Assembly (NCBI GenBank): GCA_025934755.1
Contig: JAICWQ010000005.1
Span: forward strand, 1-44,544
Direction of reading: 5' to 3'
Source: Chthoniobacterales bacterium
Lineage (GTDB): Bacteria > Verrucomicrobiota > Verrucomicrobiia > Chthoniobacterales > UBA10450
Length of the DNA stretch: 44,544 bases
The notes beneath the pieces were generated by a model. The model made no database searches and was not told the origin of the DNA. It worked only from the letters and a program-made list of their open reading frames with translations. Each line of letters opens with the position of its first letter. Position 1 is the stretch's first letter. The position numbers and the translations under genes were made by a program. Below, piece after piece: positions 36,101-43,540 of the stretch.

Positions 36101-36292
36101 GACGTCATGGGTTGCCAGCACGTTTGTTGACGTCGCAACAAACGCGAGTGCCGCTGCTGCGGCAAAGAATGCACAACCGGCGCCGACGCGCAGGTACGTG
36201 AAGATACGACTGGTATTAGTTTTCATGGATTGGGTTAGAGCAGGGGTTTGGTTAATGGCCTGAAGGCTGCCGACTTTGGCATGGGTGGTCAA
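33176..36292 (-). CDS. Large secreted Asp-box/BNR (sortilin-VPS10-like) beta-propeller protein; start may be ATG near 36226
   Basis: 1038 aa; repeated Asp-box-like STDGGNTWQIL, STDGGNTFTFIW, SLDAGSTWTQI; N-terminal hydrophobic signal segment. Confidence 0.75.
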   Translation of the reverse strand: MTTHAKVGSLQAINQTPALTQSMKTNTSRIFTYLRVGAGCAFFAAAAALAFVATSTNVLATHDVGTAKVKSSLKDSVAGSGSEKSDKDGSFQSPATAAEEQAAMRAFPFTETPFSQQLNSVVSWRRFQASSASNQPTGTSGTGKVTAKNKKGKPEAPRFNSWSLIGPSTAIDPNILTFTGSQSTQSGRITAMALDTHNACTPAFCRVWIGAAGGGVWRTTNALAASPSWQFLTGLNVMSNAIGALTFVDNATANGILYVGTGEPNASADSEAGLGIMKSTDGGNTWQILNAQIGPITTFSNGSGSNGTYTGNAFFGRAVSDIVVDPTNLNVLYVSSARSVRGIDETYGGPTSNPPVPRPPFGLFKSTDGGNTFTFIWDGGNNCPASCVGGDPQASIRGVTEVELDPNNHNIVYAAAFPGAATPSGGIYRSLDAGSTWTQIKTPSTNAINVARCAFDVTSGPPLAAGVTRMYAGCGDVGTAQGGTVAHVFRSDNVNTAATFTDLNALQTYEAIDDYCTGQCWYDNVIYTPPGFPDIVYVAGSFTYNECGHGSDCRGVVFATDAGNGVFWSDATWDAQNNGTPAGTCCQPNAIAPNGIHPDQHALLTVPGSPFLFFEGSDGGIVRSSGTLSDISGQCGSRTYPAGTGNASQCALLLGSPPCPAPTVCGVPTTIFTGMNAGLSTLQFNSVSFSYQNQFNVQGGTQDNGTYQTFGSSTWNQEIYGDGGQTGFNRNNSFLRFNTFTGQAHDANFQNGDPTKWVIIGSPMENSPEGALFYPPIIADPNPGAAGTIFEGSFGVWRTQDWGGNQAFLEANCPEFTTSAAQPGCGDFVRLGGPAGSNTSGSLIGTFYGADRTGGDVNVIERTTSNTNVAWAGTTGARLFISTNVDGPAASVTWNRLDPHNVPGTTPDPSRVVTGVAVDPVNTFHAWVTYSGYSASTPSQPGHVFSVSWSGAGTATFTNISFNLPDIPLTSVVFDPLTGDLYTSSDFAVFRMKAGTQQWDIAGIGMPIVEVPHLSINPNARVLYAATHGLSVWTLPLY

Positions 36293-36534
36293 GAAATTAT
36301 TTTACGCTCAAAAAAAAATAATTGGAACCCCCTCAGAACGAGGACTCAACAACTGAGAAAAAAACCGGGAATCGACAACTTAAAAACACGAAAACCGTAA
36401 AATTGCAAAAAAAGACGGCTGTGAGTTCCGGAATCGATATTCTGTTTCCTAAACTGCCAGATCGGGATAAATGACAATTTTGTAATCTCCCTAGCCATCG
36501 ATTTTTAGCCGCGATTTAATGTTCAGAATTGCCC

Positions 36535-36585
36535 AAAAAAGAAAGCCCCTTGAACGGAAAATCCGCTCAAGGGGCTTAACTTTCT
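36535..36585 (-). terminator. Intrinsic terminator downstream of the small secreted ORF
   Basis: GAAAGCCCCTTGA-acGGaaaaTCCgc-TCAAGGGGCTTaaCTTTC stem; on the minus strand it is followed by CTTTCTTTTTTGGGC. Confidence 0.85.
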
Positions 36586-36623
36586 GATGAGGGCTCGCGC
36601 CCTCTGAACCCACCCGACTACGA

Positions 36624-36830
36624 TCAGCAGGGACGGTAGTGCCCGTGGATCCAGTAATGACGATGCCGGCTCCAATGCCCTGGGACCCAGCACCAATAAG
36701 CCCCGCGGGCCCAGTAGCGCGGCCCATAGGTGTAATACGGACGATCGCCCACCTCGACGTTCAGCGAGATTGCATTTGCAAAACCGCTCATCGAAAGCAT
36801 TGCAATTAAAAGTAGTATCAGTTTCTTCAT
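36624..36830 (-). CDS. Small secreted Tyr/Trp/His-rich protein
   Basis: 68 aa MKKLILLLIAMLSMSGFANA (signal peptide) + ISLNVEVGDRPYYTYGPRYWARGAYWCWVPGHWSRHRHYWIHGHYRPC; followed by a strong terminator and preceded by an RBS-like aggagaa (36836-36842, minus strand). Confidence 0.7.
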   Translation of the reverse strand: MKKLILLLIAMLSMSGFANAISLNVEVGDRPYYTYGPRYWARGAYWCWVPGHWSRHRHYWIHGHYRPC

Positions 36831-36902
36831 AAGATTCTCCTGCGTATTTTCTTAGACGGGGCCGAGCCTGCTTTATTTAATGGTCGCAGGGCAAGCAAAA
36901 TG

Positions 36903-38753
36903 TCAGGCCAAAACTGGCTCGGTTGCCGCCGGTTCAACCCATTTCCCATGCTCGCGAATCAAATCCTTCAATTGGTCGACCGCCTCGGCTTCGGGAATAT
37001 TGAACTTCACCGCGGTTTTCCCCACATAAAGGTTTACCTTTCCGGGAGCGCCCCCCACATATCCAAAGTCGGCGTCAGCCATCTCGCCCGGGCCATTCAC
37101 GATGCAGCCCATGATCGCAATTTTCACTCCCTTGAGATGCGAAGTGGCGGCTTTGATTTTCGCCGTGGTCGTTTGGAGATTGAATAATGTCCGGCCACAG
37201 GAGGGACATGCGACGTAGTCTGTCTTGAAAATCCGCGAGCCGGCGGCCTGCAAAATATTGTAGCTCAGGCGCAATGACTGCCCGGGCGCTTCTTCCCCCT
37301 GGACCAAAATCGCGTCGCCGATTCCGTCGCATAACGGGGATCCGATATTGGTGGCGGCAATCAGCAACGTCTCCAGAAAATCCGATTCTTCTTGTTTCCG
37401 TTTTCCGATTTCTGCTTTCCGGTTTACCAATTGATCCTTCAAAAGAATCGGGTGACGATTATCCAAGGTCGCGGCCAGCAAACGAAACGCCGCGATTACC
37501 GGAAGATCAACGTCGTCCCGCACGGTCACTAACTGTGCGGTCCGTTCGGAATTGATTTTGGAAATAGCCGTACTGTCGCGAGGGTCCACTTCAATGACCG
37601 CGGCATCCTCGTAAACAATCTCGGGTTTGTAATCGCCCATCTTATCGATCTTATGGGCGACTTTGTTGTAATTCGTCTTTGGCACGACGACCCGAATCAG
37701 CTCTTCGCCGCCGGCGCCGATCTGTTGTAGCGGAGCTGTGTCAGCGCCGTCTGCCTGGATTCGGCCCTCACAGACCGCCGTTACAGAAATTCTTTCCGTC
37801 GCACGGCGCTGATACGAAAACGGGTCGAAGGAAAGTTGAGAATTGATGGTTGAGAGTTGAGGGTCCGATCGCTTGTCGATCAGTGCGACCAACGCCCTCG
37901 CCACCGGAATTTCGTGCGGGCTGTCTTCGGTGAGCGAAACTCGAATCGTGTCGCCAATTCCATCGGCTAAGAGCGATCCAATTCCAATCGCGCTCTTGAT
38001 CCGCGCGTCTTCGCCTTCGCCGGCTTCGGTCACGCCCAGGTGGACGGGATAATTCCAATCCGGGCCAAGCTCGTTTAATCGCGCGACCAATAATCGATAA
38101 GCCGCAATCATGATTTTTGGATTGCTCGCCTTCATCGAAAACACGAGCGCGTGGTAATCGAGGTCGCGGGCAATCCGGGCGAACTCGAGCGCGCTTTCCA
38201 CCATCCCCAAGGGTGTGTCGCCGTATCTATTTAGAATACGATCGCTCAGCGAGCCGTGGTTGGTCCCGATTCGCATGGCGACATTGCGTTGTTTACAAAG
38301 GGCCACCAGTGGCGTGAAACGTTCCCGGATCCGATTCAGTTCCCCCGCGTACTGTTCCTCGGTGTATTCACGGATCACAAACTTCTTGGAATCGGCATAG
38401 TTGCCCGGATTGATCCGCACTTTGTCGACCCACCTGGCCGCTTCCATGGCCGCGTCCGGTTTAAAATGGATGTCGGCCACGATCGGAACGTTGCATCCCC
38501 GGGCCCGCAGACCCTTCACAATGTTCTCCAGGTTCCGCGAATCTTTCACCGTCGGGGCGGTGATGCGGACGATTTCGCAACCGACATTCGCCAGCTCGAT
38601 CGTCTGCTGAATCGACGCCTCAGTGTCCATCGTATCGCAGGTGATCATCGATTGGAGGCGAATCGGATTGTTCCCACCAATTCCGACTTTTCCCACCCGC
38701 ACTTCACGGGTCGGACGTCGACGGTACTGCAACGGGTTTTCGCAATAGCGCAT
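36903..38753 (-). CDS. ispG: 4-hydroxy-3-methylbut-2-enyl diphosphate synthase, long (plant/chlamydial-type) IspG
   Basis: VGKVGIGGNNPIRLQSMITCDTMDTEASIQQTIEL; C-terminal ACPSCGRTLFNLQ ... IMGCIVNGPGEMADADFGYVG Fe-S motifs; 616 aa. Confidence 0.95.
   Translation of the reverse strand: MRYCENPLQYRRRPTREVRVGKVGIGGNNPIRLQSMITCDTMDTEASIQQTIELANVGCEIVRITAPTVKDSRNLENIVKGLRARGCNVPIVADIHFKPDAAMEAARWVDKVRINPGNYADSKKFVIREYTEEQYAGELNRIRERFTPLVALCKQRNVAMRIGTNHGSLSDRILNRYGDTPLGMVESALEFARIARDLDYHALVFSMKASNPKIMIAAYRLLVARLNELGPDWNYPVHLGVTEAGEGEDARIKSAIGIGSLLADGIGDTIRVSLTEDSPHEIPVARALVALIDKRSDPQLSTINSQLSFDPFSYQRRATERISVTAVCEGRIQADGADTAPLQQIGAGGEELIRVVVPKTNYNKVAHKIDKMGDYKPEIVYEDAAVIEVDPRDSTAISKINSERTAQLVTVRDDVDLPVIAAFRLLAATLDNRHPILLKDQLVNRKAEIGKRKQEESDFLETLLIAATNIGSPLCDGIGDAILVQGEEAPGQSLRLSYNILQAAGSRIFKTDYVACPSCGRTLFNLQTTTAKIKAATSHLKGVKIAIMGCIVNGPGEMADADFGYVGGAPGKVNLYVGKTAVKFNIPEAEAVDQLKDLIREHGKWVEPAATEPVLA
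37395..37422. repeat. Degenerate TTTCCG-based short repeat inside ispG
   Basis: tttccgttttccgatttctgctttccgg; encodes the in-frame NRKAEIGKRKQ insert. Confidence 0.5.
37834..37863. repeat. Degenerate heptamer repeat (GTTGAGA)n inside ispG
   Basis: agttgagaattgatggttgagagttgaggg; encodes in-frame PQLSTINSQLS. Confidence 0.65.
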
Positions 38754-38756
38754 TCG

Positions 38757-39080
38757 TTAGGCCTGGACAGGCTCGACCAAGACGGCCGTGCCGTAGCATA
38801 AAACTTCCGTTACGCCCTGCATGATCTCGGTTGCGTCGTAACGCAAGCCAATGATCGCATTCGCGCCCAGGTCGCGGGCATGCTCCAAACAAAGCTCGAG
38901 GGCATGTTGCCGTGTCTTCTCACAGAGATCGGTCAAGATCGTGATATTGCCGCCGACCAGAGTCTGCAGTCCGGCGCCAATCGTTCCGAAGATCGAACGC
39001 GAGCGCACAATGATCCCCCTCACCACGCCGAAGGTTTTCACAACGCGATAACCGGGCAGCTCAAACGCCGTCGTAGTCAT
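38757..39080 (-). CDS. YbjQ/UPF0145-family protein
   Basis: [82 protein letters not shown]. Confidence 0.9.
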   Translation of the reverse strand: MTTTAFELPGYRVVKTFGVVRGIIVRSRSIFGTIGAGLQTLVGGNITILTDLCEKTRQHALELCLEHARDLGANAIIGLRYDATEIMQGVTEVLCYGTAVLVEPVQA

Positions 39081-39141
39081 GGACGGATTCATAATAATAA
39101 CAAAGTTTACGGCGCGGGAACCGCCGCGCAATCACAAGGCG

Positions 39142-40785
39142 CTAGCGCTGTTTGGCCGGCGCGGTCGACTTGGGCGAAAATCGTGGCGCATCACGGCGAC
39201 CGCCGAAAAGATCTTCCACGTCGAAGAAGGCAATGTAAACCATGAACCCGATAATCACGACTGCGCACGCGGTTTGTACCACTTCAAGGACACGCATGTT
39301 CACTGGGCGCCGCCTAACGGATTCGATCAGCGCCAGGAGGATGTGGCCGCCATCGAGCACCGGAATCGGCAGCAAATTCAAGAGCGCAAGATTCACATTC
39401 AACACGACGCTAAACCAAAGCGCCATTCGCCAACCTTCTTTGCTTTCGAACATCCGATAATAAATCTGCATCATCATCACCGGACCGCTCATGTGTTGCA
39501 GTTTAATGTCGGACTTCGACGACGCGACCGCGCCGACGGTGTTAAAGATCGACATCATCGCCTGGCGGACTTGCTCCATTGGTCTTGGATACTGCAATGC
39601 CGTCACACCGTACTCATCCGGAGTGATCCCCAACTCATCCGCCCATTGAAGTCCGACCCGGGCGACCTTTTCGCCCTGCGGAATCTGCGGCGTCAACGTC
39701 ACATCGAACTGCTTGTCGTCACGAGAGATCGACAACGTCATCGTCTGACCGGCCTGGCGTTTGATGGAATCCGAAACGGCCAGAGTGCTGCGCGCAGGTT
39801 TGCCATTCAGGGCCATGACCAAATCGCCTTTTTCCAACCCGGCGTTCGCCGCGGGACTGTCCTTAAAAACCTGTTCGATCTTCGGATGTCCGGGCTCGAA
39901 CGGCAGGGAAACCTCCGTTCCGTTGCGTCTCACGCCCAGGGTCAGCGGTTCGCTTTGATGATCTCGGATAAACTCGGAGAGCCCGAGCAAGTGATAAATC
40001 CGCTGGCCATTGATCGACAACAGTAAATCGTTAGGCCGCACGCCGGCCCTGGCCGCCGGACTGTCCGGTTCGACGTCATGCACCACCGGAGTTTCTGCCG
40101 GCACAATTCCGATCTCCCGAAATCCTTTTCGCATCCAGGGCTTCGATGGCGGAATGGTCGGCCGGACCTCCACGGTTTTGACCTGGCCGTTTTCTTCGTA
40201 GGCGATCGGAATTTTTTCGCCTTCACTGCTCACGATTCGCCAGGAAATGCTTTCATCGCTCATCCCGCCGAATCGGGTCACGCGATGGCCGTCCACCTCC
40301 AAAATCTTGTCGCCCGATTTCAACCCAGCCTGTTGGGCCGGCGAATCGGGCAAAACGTAGCCGATCGTGGTGGTCGCTTCCGACTCGCTAACCGGACGGC
40401 CAACCATCCAAATGATGACTGCAAAAGCAATCGCGAGCAGAAAGCTGAAGAGCGGGCCGGCAAACGCGACGATGATTTTATCCAGCGCCGAAATCGGCGG
40501 CAATTTCGCGCGATCGACATCCGCTTTGCCTTCAATGATGTCCATCGGCGCGAGTTGCGGCAGGGCGACGAATCCGCCGAAAGGCAATGAGCCTAACGAA
40601 TATTGAACCCCCTTGATCGTCCTTTTCCAAATCGGTTTGCCGAACCAGATTCCGAATTTCTCGATAAAAAGTCCGCGCCAGCGGGCGGCGAGAAAATGGC
40701 CGACCTCGTGGACGACGATGAGCAGATTAAACAGGACGACAACTTCGACCAGAATGAAAGCGACCCGCAATGCGTGAACGATCAT
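39142..40785 (-). CDS. rseP: RIP (site-2) metalloprotease RseP with three PDZ-like repeats
   Basis: HExxH in LIVVHEVGHFLAARW, LDG motif PVLDGGHILLALIE, three PDZ modules. Confidence 0.93.
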   Translation of the reverse strand: MIVHALRVAFILVEVVVLFNLLIVVHEVGHFLAARWRGLFIEKFGIWFGKPIWKRTIKGVQYSLGSLPFGGFVALPQLAPMDIIEGKADVDRAKLPPISALDKIIVAFAGPLFSFLLAIAFAVIIWMVGRPVSESEATTTIGYVLPDSPAQQAGLKSGDKILEVDGHRVTRFGGMSDESISWRIVSSEGEKIPIAYEENGQVKTVEVRPTIPPSKPWMRKGFREIGIVPAETPVVHDVEPDSPAARAGVRPNDLLLSINGQRIYHLLGLSEFIRDHQSEPLTLGVRRNGTEVSLPFEPGHPKIEQVFKDSPAANAGLEKGDLVMALNGKPARSTLAVSDSIKRQAGQTMTLSISRDDKQFDVTLTPQIPQGEKVARVGLQWADELGITPDEYGVTALQYPRPMEQVRQAMMSIFNTVGAVASSKSDIKLQHMSGPVMMMQIYYRMFESKEGWRMALWFSVVLNVNLALLNLLPIPVLDGGHILLALIESVRRRPVNMRVLEVVQTACAVVIIGFMVYIAFFDVEDLFGGRRDAPRFSPKSTAPAKQR

Positions 40786-40800
40786 GAAAAAGCTGGACTT

Positions 40801-41952
40801 TTATTTGCCGACGACCCGACGCGCTTCCTCGCGCGCCCATTTATCGGCGGCCAATATCGCATCGAGATCCGGATGCGCAACGGCCTGATGCCGGTCCATC
40901 ACCTGCGCGACCGTTTGCCAAATTTGCGGGAATCGGAGCTGCCGGTTCAGGAAAGCGGCAACCGCCACCTCGTTGGCTGCGTTCATGACCGCGGGCAGTG
41001 TCCCGCCGGTTTCGCCGGCGCGGCGCGCCAGATTGAGCGCGGGAAAGTCATCGTATCGCGGTGGAAAGAATTCCAACTTCGATAACGTGGAGAAATCGAG
41101 CGGCGGCAATGTATTCGGGACCCGGTCAGGCCAGGTCACGGCGTACTGGATCGGAAAACACATGTTCGAATAACTGAGTTGGGCCAGGGTTGAGCCATCG
41201 GCGAATTCCACCATCGAGTGGACGATACTTTGAGGATGGATCACCACTTCAACCCGATCCATACCAACATTGAACAGCCAGTGCGCTTCGATCATTTCCA
41301 GGCCTTTGTTGAACAGGGTCGCGGAATCGATGGTGATTTTCGGACCCATGTTCCAGGTCGGATGCTTCAAGGCGTCCTCGACCGTGACCCTCCCCAATTC
41401 GCTCGCCCGCGTTTCCCGAAAGGGCCCGCCCGACGCGGTCAGGATGATTCGCCGAACTTCCGATGGCCGGCCGTCGAGACATTGAAAGATAGCGTTGTGC
41501 TCAGAATCAACCGGCAAAATTTTGACGCCGCGTCTTTGCGCCGCGCTGGTTACCGCTTCGCCCGCCATCACCAGGATTTCTTTGCTTGCCACCGCCAGGT
41601 CTTTGCCGGTCTCGATCGCATCCAATGCCGGATGCAATCCGGCGGTGCCGACAATTGCAATCAGCACCATGTCGGCGTCTTCCAGTTTCGCGATTTCGCA
41701 AAGTCCGGCTTCGCCGACTAAAATCCTCGGCTCGTATTCCAGCTTCGATCGCAGGACCTCCATTTTGCGTTCGTCGACCAGACAGATCGCGGGAGCGCGC
41801 GTTTTGTTGGCGGCGACGGCAAGCTTGCTCGCGTTGCTGTTCGCAGCCAATCCCACGATCTCCATCCGCTCCGGGATGTCCTGCGCGACTTTGAGAGTGC
41901 TGTCGCCAATCGAACCGGTCGCGCCCAGCAAGACGACGCGTTTACGTTTCAT
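40801..41952 (-). CDS. dxr: 1-deoxy-D-xylulose-5-phosphate reductoisomerase
   Basis: KRVVLLGATGSIGDSTLKVAQDIPERMEIVGLAAN; ILPVDSEHNAIFQCL; LTASGGPFRE; HPTWNMGPKITIDSATLFNKGLEMIEAHWLF. Confidence 0.97.
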   Translation of the reverse strand: MKRKRVVLLGATGSIGDSTLKVAQDIPERMEIVGLAANSNASKLAVAANKTRAPAICLVDERKMEVLRSKLEYEPRILVGEAGLCEIAKLEDADMVLIAIVGTAGLHPALDAIETGKDLAVASKEILVMAGEAVTSAAQRRGVKILPVDSEHNAIFQCLDGRPSEVRRIILTASGGPFRETRASELGRVTVEDALKHPTWNMGPKITIDSATLFNKGLEMIEAHWLFNVGMDRVEVVIHPQSIVHSMVEFADGSTLAQLSYSNMCFPIQYAVTWPDRVPNTLPPLDFSTLSKLEFFPPRYDDFPALNLARRAGETGGTLPAVMNAANEVAVAAFLNRQLRFPQIWQTVAQVMDRHQAVAHPDLDAILAADKWAREEARRVVGK

Positions 41953-41957
41953 ATTTC

Positions 41958-42413
41958 GACAGAATGAACAGAATTAACAAAATAGAATCAAAGAGAGACT
42001 TTCTCTTTCCTCGATGACCTAAACTTTTTCTTAAACTCTAACCTCTGCGCGCCAAAGTTCAGCAGAACACCTTCTTCGAACGCGGTGGCCGTCAGATAAT
42101 TGACGAGTTGAACTTCGTACATCTTCACCAAGCACTGGGCCGCTTTCAGCTCAACAATCACAGAATCGTTGACCACCAAGTCTGCCGCAAATGCTCCAAC
42201 AACTTGTCCGTCGTAGCGGACGGTGATCTGTCTCTCCGCTTCAACTTTGATGACGCTCTTCCGCAGTTCCAAGATCAACCCGTTCTGGTAAACGGTCACA
42301 AGAAATCCTGGACCGAGTGTTGAATGCACTTTCATCGCTGCGCCAATAATATTTCCGCAGAGATCATAGGTCCGCGCTTCCTCTTCAATTCTGATCATTT
42401 TGTTCATTCTGTC
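41958..42413. repeat. Pair of 17-nt inverted repeats (41958-41974 and 42397-42413) flanking the GxxExxY gene
   Basis: GACAGAATGAACAGAAT on + at 41958; reverse complement of 42397-42413 is GACAGAATGAACAAAAT; 16/17 identical. Confidence 0.75.
41988..42407 (-). CDS. GxxExxY protein
   Basis: IIGAAMKVHSTLGPGFLVTVYQNGLILELRKSVIKVEAERQITVRYDGQVVGAFAADLVVNDSVIVELKAAQCLVKMYEVQLVNYLTAT; typical GxxExxY family (PD-(D/E)XK-like). Confidence 0.9.
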   Translation of the reverse strand: MNKMIRIEEEARTYDLCGNIIGAAMKVHSTLGPGFLVTVYQNGLILELRKSVIKVEAERQITVRYDGQVVGAFAADLVVNDSVIVELKAAQCLVKMYEVQLVNYLTATAFEEGVLLNFGAQRLEFKKKFRSSRKEKVSL

Positions 42414-42422
42414 AGAAATCTA

Positions 42423-43346
42423 TCAGGACACCCGAATCACAAGGCGTAGATAGAAAAACAGAAGGGGCGCGGTAAAAAGCAGGCTGTCAATCAAGTCCAG
42501 CGCGCCGCCGATGCCCGGAAGCAGGTTTCCCGAATCTTTTACGCCCGTGCTCCGCTTGATGATCGATTCGGCGAGATCTCCGATGATTGCTGCGAACCCG
42601 AGTAACAAACCCAGCACCGTCGCATGCGTCCAGGTGAACATCGCCAGATGGCCGGGCATCAACTTGAACAGGGCGAGGCTGCAGAGCAGCGCGAAAAGCA
42701 ACGCCCCGAAAAATCCTTCCCAGGTTTTTTTGGCGCTGATGTGCGGGCTCATCAGATGCCGGCCGATCGCGCTTCCAGTCAAGTACGCCCCCATGTCGCT
42801 GAACTTCGTCACCGCGATCAGATACAAAACATAAAACTGGCCGGTCACGATCCCGTCGGACGCGCGCGGAGTCAGATACAGAATCTTAGTGATGAAATTG
42901 AACAGCCACAGCACGTAGAGCAGGCCGAAGAGGGTATAGGCCATCGTGCGCAACGGTTCGTCGTCGCGAAGACGGGCGAACATCTGCCGGGTAAAGACGG
43001 TGAGCAGAAAGAACAGCAGAACCGCCAGCTCAAAATCGTACGACTCCGCCGGTCCGACCGTTGAGAAATAATGAAAACTTCCGGCGAGCAGGATCGCTCC
43101 GCAGATTAAACCGGTGATCTTGAAATTCGGCAGACGGGCGTGGTCGAGCATCCGATAAAATTCCAGGAGCGCGATCAGTCCAAACGCGCTGATCAAGAAC
43201 CAGAACAGGATTTCGTATCCTGAGAAGGCGATGGCCAATGCGATTGACCACAACACCACCGTGCTGGCGAACCGCAGAATGAAAACAGCTCGCGGAGTCG
43301 CAGCGTGCGACGCGGGTTGCTCAACCGTCACGGGCATGACCTCCAT
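42423..43346 (-). CDS. cdsA: Phosphatidate cytidylyltransferase
   Basis: Multi-TM; KKTWEGFFGALLFALL and GIGGALDLIDSLLFTAPLLFFYL (CdsA signature, D-R/LIDSL region). Confidence 0.9.
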   Translation of the reverse strand: MEVMPVTVEQPASHAATPRAVFILRFASTVVLWSIALAIAFSGYEILFWFLISAFGLIALLEFYRMLDHARLPNFKITGLICGAILLAGSFHYFSTVGPAESYDFELAVLLFFLLTVFTRQMFARLRDDEPLRTMAYTLFGLLYVLWLFNFITKILYLTPRASDGIVTGQFYVLYLIAVTKFSDMGAYLTGSAIGRHLMSPHISAKKTWEGFFGALLFALLCSLALFKLMPGHLAMFTWTHATVLGLLLGFAAIIGDLAESIIKRSTGVKDSGNLLPGIGGALDLIDSLLFTAPLLFFYLRLVIRVS

Positions 43347-43540
43347 TCTTTCCGATCAGACAGAAGTTTGTCCACAGATTACACAAACTTCCGCGGATTT
43401 AGTTCAGCTTCTCGCCCGATTTAATCGGTGTGAATCTGCGAAACTTGTCGCGTCTTAGGCTCTCGACCCGCCGTCGGTTTATGCGTAGGCTGCTTGGCGA
43501 AGACGGATCTGCGGATAGAATTTTAATTGTGCAGAAAACG

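Noticed and set aside
39079-40026. 315-aa plus-strand ORF
   Set aside because: Antisense to rseP, which has intact HExxH, PDZ and LDG motifs.
41991-42009. AAAGAGA/TCTCTTT hairpin as a terminator of the GxxExxY gene
   Set aside because: Short AT-rich stem inside the last codons and no T-tract; too weak to call.
43368-43400. tccacagattacacaaacttccgcggattt upstream of cdsA as a dispersed repeat
   Set aside because: Resembles ACAGATT-type repeats seen in some genomes, but no second copy is in this window, so it cannot be supported here.
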